A stretch of DNA of 64,000 nt from Zunongwangia profunda SM-A87 (GCF_000023465.1 NC_014041.1:2424001-2488000), one strand, 5' to 3'; numbered from the stretch's first letter, positions 35,523 through 45,194 are shown. Made by a program: numbers and translations. Notes: generated from the sequence alone by a model not told the origin.

Positions 35523-38500
35523 ATGGTCCTACACTTTAAAGATTTACATACTTCGTTTAATAATCTACTAGCAGAAAATCCGAATCTTATCGATTGGTTT
35601 GGAGAACATCTTTTTGAATGCATCTGGTTTGTTGATGTGAAGAAGAAAGCAATTTGGGGAAATTTTCAATCTGTACCAAATCGTAAAAAAACACTTGACT
35701 TTAAAAAACTTTGTGAATTAACTAATAAAGAAATTAGTTTTCCGGAGGTTATAAGGAATTTTATAGAATCTGAAAAAAGTGATGAAACTTACGACTGCTA
35801 TAAGCCTGAAATGGATACCAGTAAATGGCGGTTTTATTTCAAAAAAGTAAAGGTGGAATTAGCAGCGGGAACAGAATATATATTTATCCTACAACGACAT
35901 ATTCCTTTTAAAGAGGAATATTTACATCTTCATGATGAGAATAGTTATCTAAAAAAGCTAAATGAAATATTTGAAAAGACCAATGAAGTTGCCAGAGTAG
36001 GTGGCTGGATGGTTGATCTGGTAAATAATCAAATTCATTGGACCAAAGTCACTAAAGACATTCATGAAGTGGATGAGGATTTTGTACCCAGTATGCAAAC
36101 TGGATTAGACTTTTATTTGGAAGGAGAGAATAGAGACCGAATAACCAGAATTTTTACGGAAGTCGCTGAGAATGGTGGTTCTTATATTGATAATTTTCAA
36201 ATCTTAACGGCGAAAGGTCATATAAAATGGGTAAAGGTTTTTGGTAATGCCGAACAAGAAGCCGGAAGAACGATTAGGGTATATGGTGCATTTCAGGACA
36301 TTACCGAGCAAAAATTAAAGGAAAACGAACTTAAATTAACCCAGTCTAGATTTCGAGATATTTTTGATAATTCTCCATTAGGAATTATTCTTATAGATCC
36401 TAAGACTAATGAAGTTTACCATGCTAACGAATCGGCTAAAAAAATCTTTGGATTGGAGAGCTTATCAAGCCAAGAAATACAAAAATTTTCTTTTCAAAAT
36501 CAAATTTTTGAGGAAGATTTTGAGCTAATTTCTGAAAAAAGGAAAAAGTTGCTGCAAGGGAAGTTTGATAATTATAGAATCGAATACCGATTTTATAAGG
36601 ATCACGGCAGAATAATTTGGTTACAATCGTTTACGTCTTTGCTTAGAGCAGAGGACGGTTCACCAAGATTAATCATCGCTCAGGTAGAGGATATCACCTT
36701 AAGAAAGCTGCTTGAGGCCGAGTCGTTTAAAAATGCAAGCCAGTTTAAAAGTGCATTTGATTATTCTCCAAACGGGATGGCATTGGTTTCTTTAGATGGC
36801 AAGTGGGTTAATGTAAATAGAAATCTTAGTAAGATGATTGGTTACACCCAGGAAGAGTTACTAGAAATGTCTTTTATGGATGTTACCTATCATGAAGATT
36901 TAGATAAAGACCTTAAGCTATTATCTAAATTGATGGCCGGTGAAATCGATACTTATAATATGGAGAAACGCTATATTCATAAGGAAGGACATTTATTATG
37001 GGGATTATTAACCGTGTCTTTACAAAAAGACGAAAATGGCAAGCCTTTATATTTTATTTCTCAGATCAACGATATTACCGCGGCAAAAGAAGCTCAGGAA
37101 AATATTAATAAAAGTTATCGGGAACTTCAAAATATGATGGATGCCACCACGCAGGTATCGATTATAGAAAGTGACTTGGATGGTGTAATAAAGAAATTTA
37201 ATAAGGGAGCAGAAAATTTCTTTGGCTATAAAGCTGAAGAAATGATCGAGAAAGAAAAATTTTTTATTTTCCATGATAAGCAGGAAATAAAAGAACGTGA
37301 AATAGAGCTATCTAAAAAGTACGGAGAAGAAATAAAAGGTTTTGATGTTTTTACTGCAGGGCCAAAGATAAAAGATTATGAATCGCTGGAATGGACATAT
37401 ATTCGTAAAAACGGAGAACGTTTCCCGGTTCAACTTGTAATTACAGCTATTAAGAATAGCGAAGGTGTAATCACCGGTTATGTAGGTGTAGCGACAGATA
37501 TAAGCCAGTTAAAAGCAATACAGGAAGAGCTGAAGAAAAGCGAGCAACGTTGGCAATTTGCTTTAGAAGGATCTGGAGATGGTATTTGGGATTGGTTTGT
37601 AGATAGCAATACCCAGTTTTTATCGTTAAGAGCAAAAGAAATGCTTGGTTTTGAAGAAACCGATGATCTTACCAGTGTAGAAGAATGGGATAAAAGAATC
37701 CACCCGAAAGATCTGGAAAAATCTGAAAAAGCTTTACAGGATTATTTTACGGGAAAGCTACCTATATATCATGTAGAAAAAAGAATTAAGTGTAAAGATG
37801 GGGAATACAAATGGATTTTAGACCGTGGTAAAGTTGTAGAGTGGACAGAAGATAAAAAGCCACTGCGTATGATTGGCACTCAAAGTGATATTACCGACCG
37901 AAAAATAGCCGAAAGAAAAATTAAAGAAAATGAGGTGAGGTTTAGGTCTTTATATGAGCTTTCTCCAATAGGTATTGGCCTAATTGATGTGGAAAACGGA
38001 ACTTTTATAGAAGCCAATCAATCACTTATAACTTCCTCGGGATATACTAAAGAAGAATTTACCGGGATTTCCTACCGAAAAATTGTTCCAAAAGAATTTA
38101 TTCCACTGGTAAGCGATAAGTTTAAAAAAGTGGTTTTAAATGAAAAAGTAGAAGCTTTTGAGAAAAGTTTTATAAAAAAGGACGGGACAACTTTTCCCGC
38201 CTTGGTGAATGGAGCTAAAATAAAAGATACGAATGGGAAGGATATCATTTTGGCAACAATACAAGATATCACCAGGCGTAAAGAAATGGAAAATTCTCTA
38301 GTAGAAGCCAAATTAAAAGCGGAGGCCGCCAGTAAATCTAAGTCTGAGTTCCTGGCGAATATGAGTCATGAAATTAGAACCCCCTTAAATGGAGTGATAG
38401 GTTTTACCGATCTTTTAATGAAGACGGAATTAAATACCAGCCAGAAACAATACATGGAGACGGTATATAATTCGGCAAATACACTATTAGATTTAATAAA

Positions 38501-40226
38501 CGATATTCTTGATTTTTCCAAGATTGAGGCGGGGAAATTAGAACTTAGTGTAGAAAAAATAAATATTATTGAACTATGTGGCCAAACCATAGATGTTGTT
38601 AAACATAAAGCGCATGAAAAGGGTTTAGAAGTGTTACTAAATATTAGCCAGAAAGTAGATCGGTATATTTATGGTGATTCCGTTAGAATTCGTCAAATCT
38701 TAACCAATTTACTGGGGAATGCAGTTAAATTCACCAACAAGGGAGAAATAGAGCTTAGGATTGAGGCAGGAAATAAGAATACAGAACATCAACGGGAATA
38801 TACTTTTATAGTAAGAGACACGGGTATAGGCATAGCCCCACAAAATCTGGAACGGATTTTTAAAGCCTTCGATCAGGAAGATTCCAGTACCACCAGAAAA
38901 TACGGCGGAACCGGTTTAGGGCTTACTATTTCTAACAAGCTGTTATATTTAATGAATAGCAAGCTTGATGTACAAAGTGAACCCGGTATAGGGTCTAGCT
39001 TTTCATTTAAGGTGTATTTTGAGTCTGAAGAAGGTGCTTCTTTTTTAGATGAGAATTCTAGCAAGATTACTAATGTGCTTATTATAGACGATAATTATAA
39101 TAACCAGGTTATCTTGAAAGAAATGTTAGCGATAGAGGATATACAATGCCATGCAGCCTCCAATGCTATCGAGGCCTTAAACCTTTTAGAAAAAGAGAAT
39201 ACATATCAATTGGCTATTGTTGATTATAATATGCCTTATATGACAGGAATCGATTTTATTGCTCACTTAAGAAATGACTTAAAATTAGATGCAGAACAAT
39301 TACCCTTAATTCTTTTACACAGTTCTGCACAGGAAGAAAAATTAGCGAAAGCCTGCGAAGATCTGGATGTACAGTTTAATATTAATAAACCCATTAAGAT
39401 CGACCAATTATATAGGATGTTAAATCAAATCCAGGCCCCTTTTAAAGGTGTAGAGGAAAAACCTGTGGATGAATTTAAAGAAAAAACCTTTGATGATAAC
39501 TTCAGAGTTTTAATTGCAGAGGATAATCCGGTAAATAAATTTCTTGCAAAAACCATTTTAACGAAAGCAGTGCCTAATGCAGAAATAGTTGAAGTTGAAA
39601 ACGGACAGGATGCCGTTTCTTTTTACAAGGAGCATCCGTTGGATATTATTTTTATGGATATTCAAATGCCCATTATGAGTGGTTTTGAAGCATCAGAAGA
39701 AATTAGAAAATATGAGTCTGATCAAAATGAGCAGCAACATGTACCAATTATCGCATTAACGGCTAGAACGGTAAAAGGAGAAAAAGAGCGATGTCTCGAT
39801 GCAGGAATGGACGATTATATTACTAAGCCAGTTGTTTTTGAGACAATTAAAGCTGTTATTCAGGAATATTTGTTAAATGAAAAAGAAGATTTTGAGGATA
39901 TAAATATTCTTGAACATTTTGACAAGCAAAAATTGTTGGAAAAATTTGATCATGATCAAAAAACTTACGATCAATTAATGCAAATTGTAAAACAAAGTCT
40001 GGATGAATATCCCAAGCAGCTAAGAAGGCGTATAGAGCATAGGGATTTGGAAGGTATAAACAAGTTAGGGCATAAAATAAAAGGCTCAGCACAGAATTGT
40101 TGTTTCTATAATTTGGAGTATCTTGCAGTAAGATTAGAAGAATTTAGCCTATTTAAAGAATCAATATTATTAGATTTAGAACAGAAGATCGAAGCAGAAA
40201 TAAATTTATTGAAAGACAGCATTTAA
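35523..40226 (+). CDS. multi-PAS hybrid sensor histidine kinase with two receivers and HPt
   Basis: A 1567-residue cytoplasmic phosphorelay hub with no clear transmembrane segment. After an unrecognised N-terminal domain (about 1-140) come six PAS domains starting near 156, 276, 406, 533, 677 and 805, each with a PAC-like end (for example QDITEQK, VEDITLRK). HisKA has H949 (NMSHEIRTPL), the HATPase has DTGIGIAPQ and GTGLGLTIS, receiver 1 has D1234 (IVDYNMP), receiver 2 D1379 (FMDIQMP), and the HPt has H1517 (LGHKIKGSA). All phosphotransfer residues are intact. It heads a plus-strand run ending with a glycosyltransferase, so it probably controls surface polysaccharide in response to an internal signal. 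Confidence 0.95.
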   Translation: MVLHFKDLHTSFNNLLAENPNLIDWFGEHLFECIWFVDVKKKAIWGNFQSVPNRKKTLDFKKLCELTNKEISFPEVIRNFIESEKSDETYDCYKPEMDTSKWRFYFKKVKVELAAGTEYIFILQRHIPFKEEYLHLHDENSYLKKLNEIFEKTNEVARVGGWMVDLVNNQIHWTKVTKDIHEVDEDFVPSMQTGLDFYLEGENRDRITRIFTEVAENGGSYIDNFQILTAKGHIKWVKVFGNAEQEAGRTIRVYGAFQDITEQKLKENELKLTQSRFRDIFDNSPLGIILIDPKTNEVYHANESAKKIFGLESLSSQEIQKFSFQNQIFEEDFELISEKRKKLLQGKFDNYRIEYRFYKDHGRIIWLQSFTSLLRAEDGSPRLIIAQVEDITLRKLLEAESFKNASQFKSAFDYSPNGMALVSLDGKWVNVNRNLSKMIGYTQEELLEMSFMDVTYHEDLDKDLKLLSKLMAGEIDTYNMEKRYIHKEGHLLWGLLTVSLQKDENGKPLYFISQINDITAAKEAQENINKSYRELQNMMDATTQVSIIESDLDGVIKKFNKGAENFFGYKAEEMIEKEKFFIFHDKQEIKEREIELSKKYGEEIKGFDVFTAGPKIKDYESLEWTYIRKNGERFPVQLVITAIKNSEGVITGYVGVATDISQLKAIQEELKKSEQRWQFALEGSGDGIWDWFVDSNTQFLSLRAKEMLGFEETDDLTSVEEWDKRIHPKDLEKSEKALQDYFTGKLPIYHVEKRIKCKDGEYKWILDRGKVVEWTEDKKPLRMIGTQSDITDRKIAERKIKENEVRFRSLYELSPIGIGLIDVENGTFIEANQSLITSSGYTKEEFTGISYRKIVPKEFIPLVSDKFKKVVLNEKVEAFEKSFIKKDGTTFPALVNGAKIKDTNGKDIILATIQDITRRKEMENSLVEAKLKAEAASKSKSEFLANMSHEIRTPLNGVIGFTDLLMKTELNTSQKQYMETVYNSANTLLDLINDILDFSKIEAGKLELSVEKINIIELCGQTIDVVKHKAHEKGLEVLLNISQKVDRYIYGDSVRIRQILTNLLGNAVKFTNKGEIELRIEAGNKNTEHQREYTFIVRDTGIGIAPQNLERIFKAFDQEDSSTTRKYGGTGLGLTISNKLLYLMNSKLDVQSEPGIGSSFSFKVYFESEEGASFLDENSSKITNVLIIDDNYNNQVILKEMLAIEDIQCHAASNAIEALNLLEKENTYQLAIVDYNMPYMTGIDFIAHLRNDLKLDAEQLPLILLHSSAQEEKLAKACEDLDVQFNINKPIKIDQLYRMLNQIQAPFKGVEEKPVDEFKEKTFDDNFRVLIAEDNPVNKFLAKTILTKAVPNAEIVEVENGQDAVSFYKEHPLDIIFMDIQMPIMSGFEASEEIRKYESDQNEQQHVPIIALTARTVKGEKERCLDAGMDDYITKPVVFETIKAVIQEYLLNEKEDFEDINILEHFDKQKLLEKFDHDQKTYDQLMQIVKQSLDEYPKQLRRRIEHRDLEGINKLGHKIKGSAQNCCFYNLEYLAVRLEEFSLFKESILLDLEQKIEAEINLLKDSI

Positions 40227-40282
40227 GACACGCTATTTTTTCATAGAAGTTTTGCAGGTATTAGCCCTAAGTCGCCTACAAA

Positions 40283-41032
40283 ATGCATAAGAAATTTAAA
40301 GAATTGGCAACCCGTCATGCTATTTTAATCGTACATAAAGATTACGATAAGGTAGCTAAACTTTCTCTTTTTTTAGAAGAGCATGGCTTTCTTTGCCTTT
40401 ACGCAAAATCTGGTTTGGAAGCATTTAAAAACTTTGAATCAGCAAAGGATGGCATTAAAACATTGATGATGCAAGAGGATAATCTTCCCATAGATGCCTA
40501 TAAAACCATTGATTATATTAAAACGGAACTGAATCAAACTCCATATTGTGTGATTTTAAAGGAATTTGCAGGAACTGCAACTAATAATGCTCAACAATTA
40601 GAGCTTATAGATCGTTCCTTTATTTTAGGAGAAGAGCTGAGTGATTTACTGCGGGATATTGTTCAACAGGAAAAAACCTTTGATAAACAGGGTAGTTGTG
40701 TTTATTCTTTGGATTATCTAAAGGAAATATCAGATAACAGTACAGAATTTATAGAAGAATCCCTTCAACTTTTCTCTTCATCTGTTGCAAAAGAAATAGG
40801 AGATTTGTATCTTAAAATACAAAATAATAATTATGAAGAGATTCGTAAAATAGCGCATAAGATTAAACCTTCTTTTGCTATGGTACAAAATCATAAAGGA
40901 GTAGAAATTTGTGATCAGATCACCTATAAAGCTAAAGATGGAGAACTTAAAAATATAATAGACGATTTATATGCTGAATTTACTAATATTCAGCATGCTT
41001 TAAAAACAGATTACCCCAATCTAAACCTATAA
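40283..41032 (+). CDS. pseudo-receiver plus HPt phosphotransfer protein
   Basis: A 249-residue two-domain protein. Residues 12-135 have a receiver-like strand pattern but the acidic pair is replaced (LIVHKDYD) and the phospho-acceptor position is E65 (MMQEDNLP) instead of Asp, so it should not be phosphorylated normally and may mimic a permanently active state. Residues about 150-249 form an HPt domain with H192 in KIAHKIKPS. It lies 56 bases after the hybrid kinase and two bases before a lone receiver, suggesting a kinase-to-HPt-to-receiver relay. Assignment of the N-terminal domain rests on pattern only. Confidence 0.78.
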   Translation: MHKKFKELATRHAILIVHKDYDKVAKLSLFLEEHGFLCLYAKSGLEAFKNFESAKDGIKTLMMQEDNLPIDAYKTIDYIKTELNQTPYCVILKEFAGTATNNAQQLELIDRSFILGEELSDLLRDIVQQEKTFDKQGSCVYSLDYLKEISDNSTEFIEESLQLFSSSVAKEIGDLYLKIQNNNYEEIRKIAHKIKPSFAMVQNHKGVEICDQITYKAKDGELKNIIDDLYAEFTNIQHALKTDYPNLNL

Positions 41033-41034
41033 AA

Positions 41035-41391
41035 ATGAAGAAGATTTTAGTGATAGAGGATAACCCAATGGTTATAAAATCTCTTCAATTCAAGCTTACA
41101 AAAGATGGCTATGATGTGATTATCGCGCCAGATGGGAGAGAAGCCATGAAGTTATTAAAAGATGCTACCTACGATCTTATTTTAACCGACTTAAATCTGC
41201 CTTTTGTAACAGGAAATGAACTTATTGCCTATGTAAAAGAAAATTTACAGGCAATTCCTATTATTGTGTTGTCTACATCCACACAAGAAAGTATCATAAT
41301 GGATGCTTTTAATATGGGGGTGGAAGATTTTATCACAAAACCATTTAGCCCTAATGAATTATCACTTAGGGTTAAAAGACTGTTATCATAG
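41035..41391 (+). CDS. single-domain response regulator
   Basis: A 118-residue stand-alone receiver: ILVIEDNPMV opening, phospho-acceptor D52 (LTDLNLP), the switch residues S/T in VLSTST and K in ITKPFSPNE. There is no output domain, so it must act by protein contact. Its gene begins two bases after the HPt gene and ends 58 bases before the HEAT-repeat gene, whose membrane-anchored repeats, or the glycosyltransferase, are candidate targets. Confidence 0.93.
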   Translation: MKKILVIEDNPMVIKSLQFKLTKDGYDVIIAPDGREAMKLLKDATYDLILTDLNLPFVTGNELIAYVKENLQAIPIIVLSTSTQESIIMDAFNMGVEDFITKPFSPNELSLRVKRLLS

Positions 41392-41449
41392 TTTATTTTA
41401 AAGATAGGTTTTTTGTAAGGTAATTGCTCGATGATCCGAAAAGGCATTT

Positions 41450-42535
41450 ATGGCAGTTATTCATTCTATAGATTCGAATTGGTTATTGGGATATATTCCC
41501 GATGATCTTCCTTTTGTGATAAAGACCAATATTCTCATGACCATTATCTTTTTTGGTTTTGCCTTTTTCTTTGTAAGCTTTATTATTTTATTAAGGCTCT
41601 ATAAAATTTTTAGAAATAGGAAAAAAGAAGAACAGCGTTTACTACTGGAAAATATTTTAAACTCTTATCTATTTGATGAAGACTTTGATAAAGAGAAAGA
41701 ACTCCAGCGTTTTAAGGATGAGTATTTAAATAAAGCTTTAGAAATTAAGATAGCTATTAAAGAAATATTACTTTTTCATAGTAATATAAAAGGAGAGTCG
41801 GCTATACAATTAAGAGAACTTTTTCTTCGCTGGGAATTAGATAAATTCTGTAAAAAACAACTCGAGAATAGTGCATGGTATAGTAAATCCAGAGCCTTAT
41901 TTAGTTTGTCTGAAATGCTTATAAAAGTTGACCTTGATATTATAAAACCACTTTTAAATCATAAGAAGGATGAGGTTAGACAGCAGGCACAATTATACTT
42001 TATAAAATTAGCTGAAAATGAGCCCTTGGCATTTTTAGATCATATGGATAAACCTTTAACCTTATGGGAAGAAATTTTTATAGAAGATGCGCTTAAAAAT
42101 GAATATCATGGTCCTATGCCAGATTACTCTAATTGGCTACACTCTTCACAACATAGTGTGGTAGATTTTGCCATAAGAATGATTGCAAAATTTAACCAAT
42201 TTGAGAATATATCAGAACTTTTACCTTTGCTAGAACATTCTTCTGAAGAAGTGCGGCGTGAAACTATAAGATCACTATGTGCTTTAGAGCACTTTGAAAT
42301 TATAGATACACTTATTTCTCAATTTGGAGAGGAAACAACTCTTGTAAAAAAGACTATCTTAGATGCTATAGAACATTTGGGTAGCTATAATGATTTGATG
42401 ATGCTTAAAGATAAGATTCAGGATGATGAATGGGATCTTAAGATAAAATACTATGGTATCGCTCAACGTTTTTTACCAGAAAAAAAACAAAGTATTTATA
42501 TTCAGTACGAAAAAGAAAAAGCACTTTTGCTGTAA
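41450..42535 (+). CDS. membrane-anchored HEAT-repeat protein
   Basis: A 361-residue protein with one N-terminal transmembrane helix (about 25-50) followed by a basic run and a helical soluble part. Pairs of amphipathic helices such as ALFSLSEMLIKVDLDIIKPLL, KKDEVRQQAQLYFIKLAE and HSSEEVRRETIRSLCALE have the HEAT/armadillo pattern (about residues 140-340), a scaffold for protein contacts on the cytoplasmic face. The TAA stop is followed directly by the ATG of the glycosyltransferase, so the two proteins are made together. A regulator or adaptor of the glycosyltransferase is the best inference; no enzymatic motif is seen. Confidence 0.8.
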   Translation: MAVIHSIDSNWLLGYIPDDLPFVIKTNILMTIIFFGFAFFFVSFIILLRLYKIFRNRKKEEQRLLLENILNSYLFDEDFDKEKELQRFKDEYLNKALEIKIAIKEILLFHSNIKGESAIQLRELFLRWELDKFCKKQLENSAWYSKSRALFSLSEMLIKVDLDIIKPLLNHKKDEVRQQAQLYFIKLAENEPLAFLDHMDKPLTLWEEIFIEDALKNEYHGPMPDYSNWLHSSQHSVVDFAIRMIAKFNQFENISELLPLLEHSSEEVRRETIRSLCALEHFEIIDTLISQFGEETTLVKKTILDAIEHLGSYNDLMMLKDKIQDDEWDLKIKYYGIAQRFLPEKKQSIYIQYEKEKALLL

Positions 42536-43963
42536 ATGAGCATTACCTTAGACGACATCGCAAATATTGCCAGTTGGCTTTTCTTAGTATATGGGATTCT
42601 AATTTGTTTGGGCTATTTATTTTCGGCAATCTTTTCTATTTTCGAAATTAGAGACTACAAACGATCCAATAATTACAAAGACGAAATTGCTTTATTACAG
42701 GCTTCAGAGTTACCTCCGGTTTCCATACTAGCTCCTGCGTATAACGAAGGTCTTAATATTGTAGAAAATGTAAGATCGCTTCTAACTATAAATTACCCAA
42801 GTTTTGAGATTGTGATTATTAATGATGGGAGTAAGGACGATACCATGCAACGCCTTATTGAGGAATATGATCTGGAGAAGCAGGATTATCTATTTCACTA
42901 TTTTATAAAGACCAAAACTATTCGCGGTGTTTACAAATCTAAAAATACTGCTTTTAAGAACTTGTTGGTAATTGATAAAGAAAATGGAGGGAAGGCCGAT
43001 GCATTAAATACTGGAATTAATGTTTGCAGTCACGATATTATTTGCTGTATCGACGTAGATTGTATCTTGGAATACGATGCAATGTTGAAGCTTATAAAAC
43101 CATTTCTAAATGATAGAAAGAAAGTAATTGCCTCTGGAGGAGTAATTCGGGTAGCTAATAGTTGCGTAATTGAAGATGGTAGAATTATAGAAGTGAGATT
43201 ACCTGAAAAATTTGTCGCCAGGGTACAGGTTATAGAATATTTCAGGGCATTTTTAATGGGAAGAATGGCATGGTCTCGTATAGATGGTTTACTACTTATT
43301 TCTGGAGCCTTTGGGATGTTTGACAAGCAAATAGCCATCGAAGCTGGTGGCTATAACCATAATACCGTGGGTGAGGATATGGAACTGTTGGTACGTATGC
43401 GTCGAATGATGCGCGAAAAGAACATCCCTTATAAAGTTGGGTTTGTTCCCGATCCTTTATGTTGGACAGAAGTACCGCAAAGTTGGGAGATTTTAAAACG
43501 CCAGCGTAACCGGTGGACAAGGGGCACTGCGGAAACACTTTTACTTCATAAAAAAATGATTTTTAATCCCAAATACGGGGTTTTAGGTGTGCTCTCAACA
43601 CCATTCTGGCTGTTTTTCGAATGGATGGCACCTCTAATTGAATTTTCAGGTACTATTTTCTTTATTTTTCTACTTTGGTTTGGTCTAATTAGTTGGAAAT
43701 TCTTTCTTACTTTCCTGTTAGTGGTCTATGCGTTTGCAGTTTTATTTTCAATTACCGCTTTATTTTTTGAGGAGTATAGCTTTCAGCAATATAAAAAGCC
43801 CAAGTATATTTTCACGCTGATTGGAACAGCCTTTTTAGAACCTATTGTATATCACCCTTTTGTGATGTGGGCAGCGGTTCGTGGAAACTGGGATTTGATT
43901 ATAGGAAAAAAAAGCTGGGGAGAAATGACAAGGACAGGATTATCCAAATCAACAAAAAAATGA
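42536..43963 (+). CDS. processive family 2 glycosyltransferase
   Basis: A 475-residue inner-membrane GT2 enzyme of the PgaC/NodC/cellulose synthase type. An N-terminal helix (about 10-35) precedes the catalytic domain with INDGSKDDT, the DxD motif CIDVDC, the acceptor base region GEDMELLVRM and the QxxRW-type QRNRWTRG, which marks processive polymerising enzymes. Three or four C-terminal helices (about 345-440) would form the export channel. It probably polymerises and extrudes an extracellular polysaccharide; the sugar is unknown. Usual partners for outer-membrane export or deacetylation are not found downstream. It is the last gene of the phosphorelay cluster. Confidence 0.88.
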   Translation: MSITLDDIANIASWLFLVYGILICLGYLFSAIFSIFEIRDYKRSNNYKDEIALLQASELPPVSILAPAYNEGLNIVENVRSLLTINYPSFEIVIINDGSKDDTMQRLIEEYDLEKQDYLFHYFIKTKTIRGVYKSKNTAFKNLLVIDKENGGKADALNTGINVCSHDIICCIDVDCILEYDAMLKLIKPFLNDRKKVIASGGVIRVANSCVIEDGRIIEVRLPEKFVARVQVIEYFRAFLMGRMAWSRIDGLLLISGAFGMFDKQIAIEAGGYNHNTVGEDMELLVRMRRMMREKNIPYKVGFVPDPLCWTEVPQSWEILKRQRNRWTRGTAETLLLHKKMIFNPKYGVLGVLSTPFWLFFEWMAPLIEFSGTIFFIFLLWFGLISWKFFLTFLLVVYAFAVLFSITALFFEEYSFQQYKKPKYIFTLIGTAFLEPIVYHPFVMWAAVRGNWDLIIGKKSWGEMTRTGLSKSTKK

Positions 43964-44419
43964 TTCGTTTTCGGCATTACGCATTTTTTCAGTATACCAC
44001 TTTACTTAATTTCGATTTAGTAAAAAACAAATAGTGATAAATAAAAGTTCGATCTTGCTTTTTACTATTCCATTAATCCTAAAATTCTTAAAATGAATTG
44101 ATTGCATTTAGGAGAATTCTTTGAATTAAATATAGGGAGAAGCATATAGATAGGCAAATCTCAAATTATTTGTTGATGGTCCTGAATACGAGAAGAATCC
44201 CTTATAAATGGAAATTATACGCAAGTCCTTGGCATAGTAGACAGTAGTGTGCAGATAGAATTTGCTAACGACTAAAAAAGAATACTAAGAATTCTATCTG
44301 GTCATCACAGGAGGTAAATTTCTTATAGAAATAATTTATAATGCTCCAACCTAAATAGCATTCCATAGGCAAAGTTTTGGAACAAACATGGCAGGTATTT
44401 TAGGTTTTAGCGATTAAAC
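43964..44419. other. 456-base intergenic region with an 11-bp inverted repeat
   Basis: No credible gene is present between the glycosyltransferase and the converging Fnr-like gene. It contains a perfect inverted repeat CAGATAGAATT (44252-44262) / AATTCTATCTG (44290-44300) with a 27-base spacer. I find no transposase remnant, no RNA family I recognise, and no clear terminator for either neighbour. Confidence 0.55.
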
Positions 44420-45121
44420 TTAAAAACCATTAATCATATCCTCAAGTGCTCTTTTATCCAGAATTTTGGTCTTTTTACCTTTAGCTGAAATAAAACCTTC
44501 TTTCTTTAGTTCAGCAATTAATCGAATACAGCTTTCAGTTGCGGTACCAACGACATTGGCAAGGTCTTCCCTGGAAAGATTTACCGCTAAAAAACCTTCA
44601 TCATCAGTACCAAAATTGGTGTCAAGATATAGTAAGGCCTCGGCAATTCGTTGTTTTACGTTATGCTGAGACATATTCACGATAAAATTGTCTGATTCCC
44701 TAAGATCTGATGCCATGATCTTTAAAAGATTTCTGGTAAATTCAGGATTCTCGTTGATTTTATCAATGATAAGCTGTTTTGGAATATAGCACATCGAAGT
44801 ATCATTAAGTGCAGTTGCACTAAGATTTGTTTGCTCGTCTGCCACTACAGATCTTTGCCCTAAAATCTCTCCCTTTTTAGCGATTTTTACGATTTGATGT
44901 TTTCCGTTTTCGCTAAGTTTAGAAAGTTTAGAGGCGCCGTCACGAACACAAAATACCCCATTTAGTTTTTCCCCTTCTTTAAAAATCTGCTCTCCTTTTT
45001 TATAGCTTTTGGTAATCTTGTTATCCGATATAACCTTTAATTCTTCCTTACTAAAAGCCTTTAATGCATTAAACTGTCTTATGATACAACTTTCACATCT
45101 TGTTTTTTCAGGGGTTTTCAT
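44420..45121 (-). CDS. Crp/Fnr-family regulator, Fnr-like with three cluster cysteines
   Basis: A 233-residue protein with an N-terminal cysteine segment, a cyclic-nucleotide-binding-like barrel (about 20-135) and a winged helix-turn-helix (about 165-225). Aligned by eye with E. coli FNR, C9, C12 and C111 fall on its cluster ligands C20, C23 and C122 at identical spacing, while the position of C29 is N18. The recognition helix reads ATESCIRL, keeping the Glu and Arg that contact the TGAT half-site. It is divergent from the cbb3 oxidase operon and an FNR-type box lies between, so oxygen-dependent control of that operon is likely. Confidence 0.85.
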   Translation of the reverse strand: MKTPEKTRCESCIIRQFNALKAFSKEELKVISDNKITKSYKKGEQIFKEGEKLNGVFCVRDGASKLSKLSENGKHQIVKIAKKGEILGQRSVVADEQTNLSATALNDTSMCYIPKQLIIDKINENPEFTRNLLKIMASDLRESDNFIVNMSQHNVKQRIAEALLYLDTNFGTDDEGFLAVNLSREDLANVVGTATESCIRLIAELKKEGFISAKGKKTKILDKRALEDMINGF

Positions 45122-45159
45122 ACTAGAGATTCGGGTTCTTGGTTACAATTTTTGTTTCA

Positions 45160-45167
45160 CAAAGGTA
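45160..45167 (-). promoter_or_regulatory. putative -7 box of the Fnr-like gene
   Basis: CAAAGGTA is the complement of TACCTTTG, an exact TAnnTTTG match on the minus strand, 39 bases before the start codon. Confidence 0.5.
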
Positions 45168-45182
45168 AACATTTAACCCAAC

Positions 45183-45194
45183 TGATATTTATCA
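45183..45194. promoter_or_regulatory. FNR-type box in the fnr/ccoI divergent promoter
   Basis: TGATATTTATCA has the perfect TGAT-N4-ATCA core of the FNR/CRP consensus. Its centre is about 42 bases upstream of the transcription start predicted from the -7-like box AATCTTTG (45218-45225) for the ccoI operon, the position of class II activation, and about 34 bases upstream of the predicted start of the regulator's own gene. Confidence 0.68.

Noticed and set aside
44176-44247. 23-codon ORF in the 456-base gap
   Set aside because: No ribosome site, homology or hydrophobic pattern supports it; it is of chance length.
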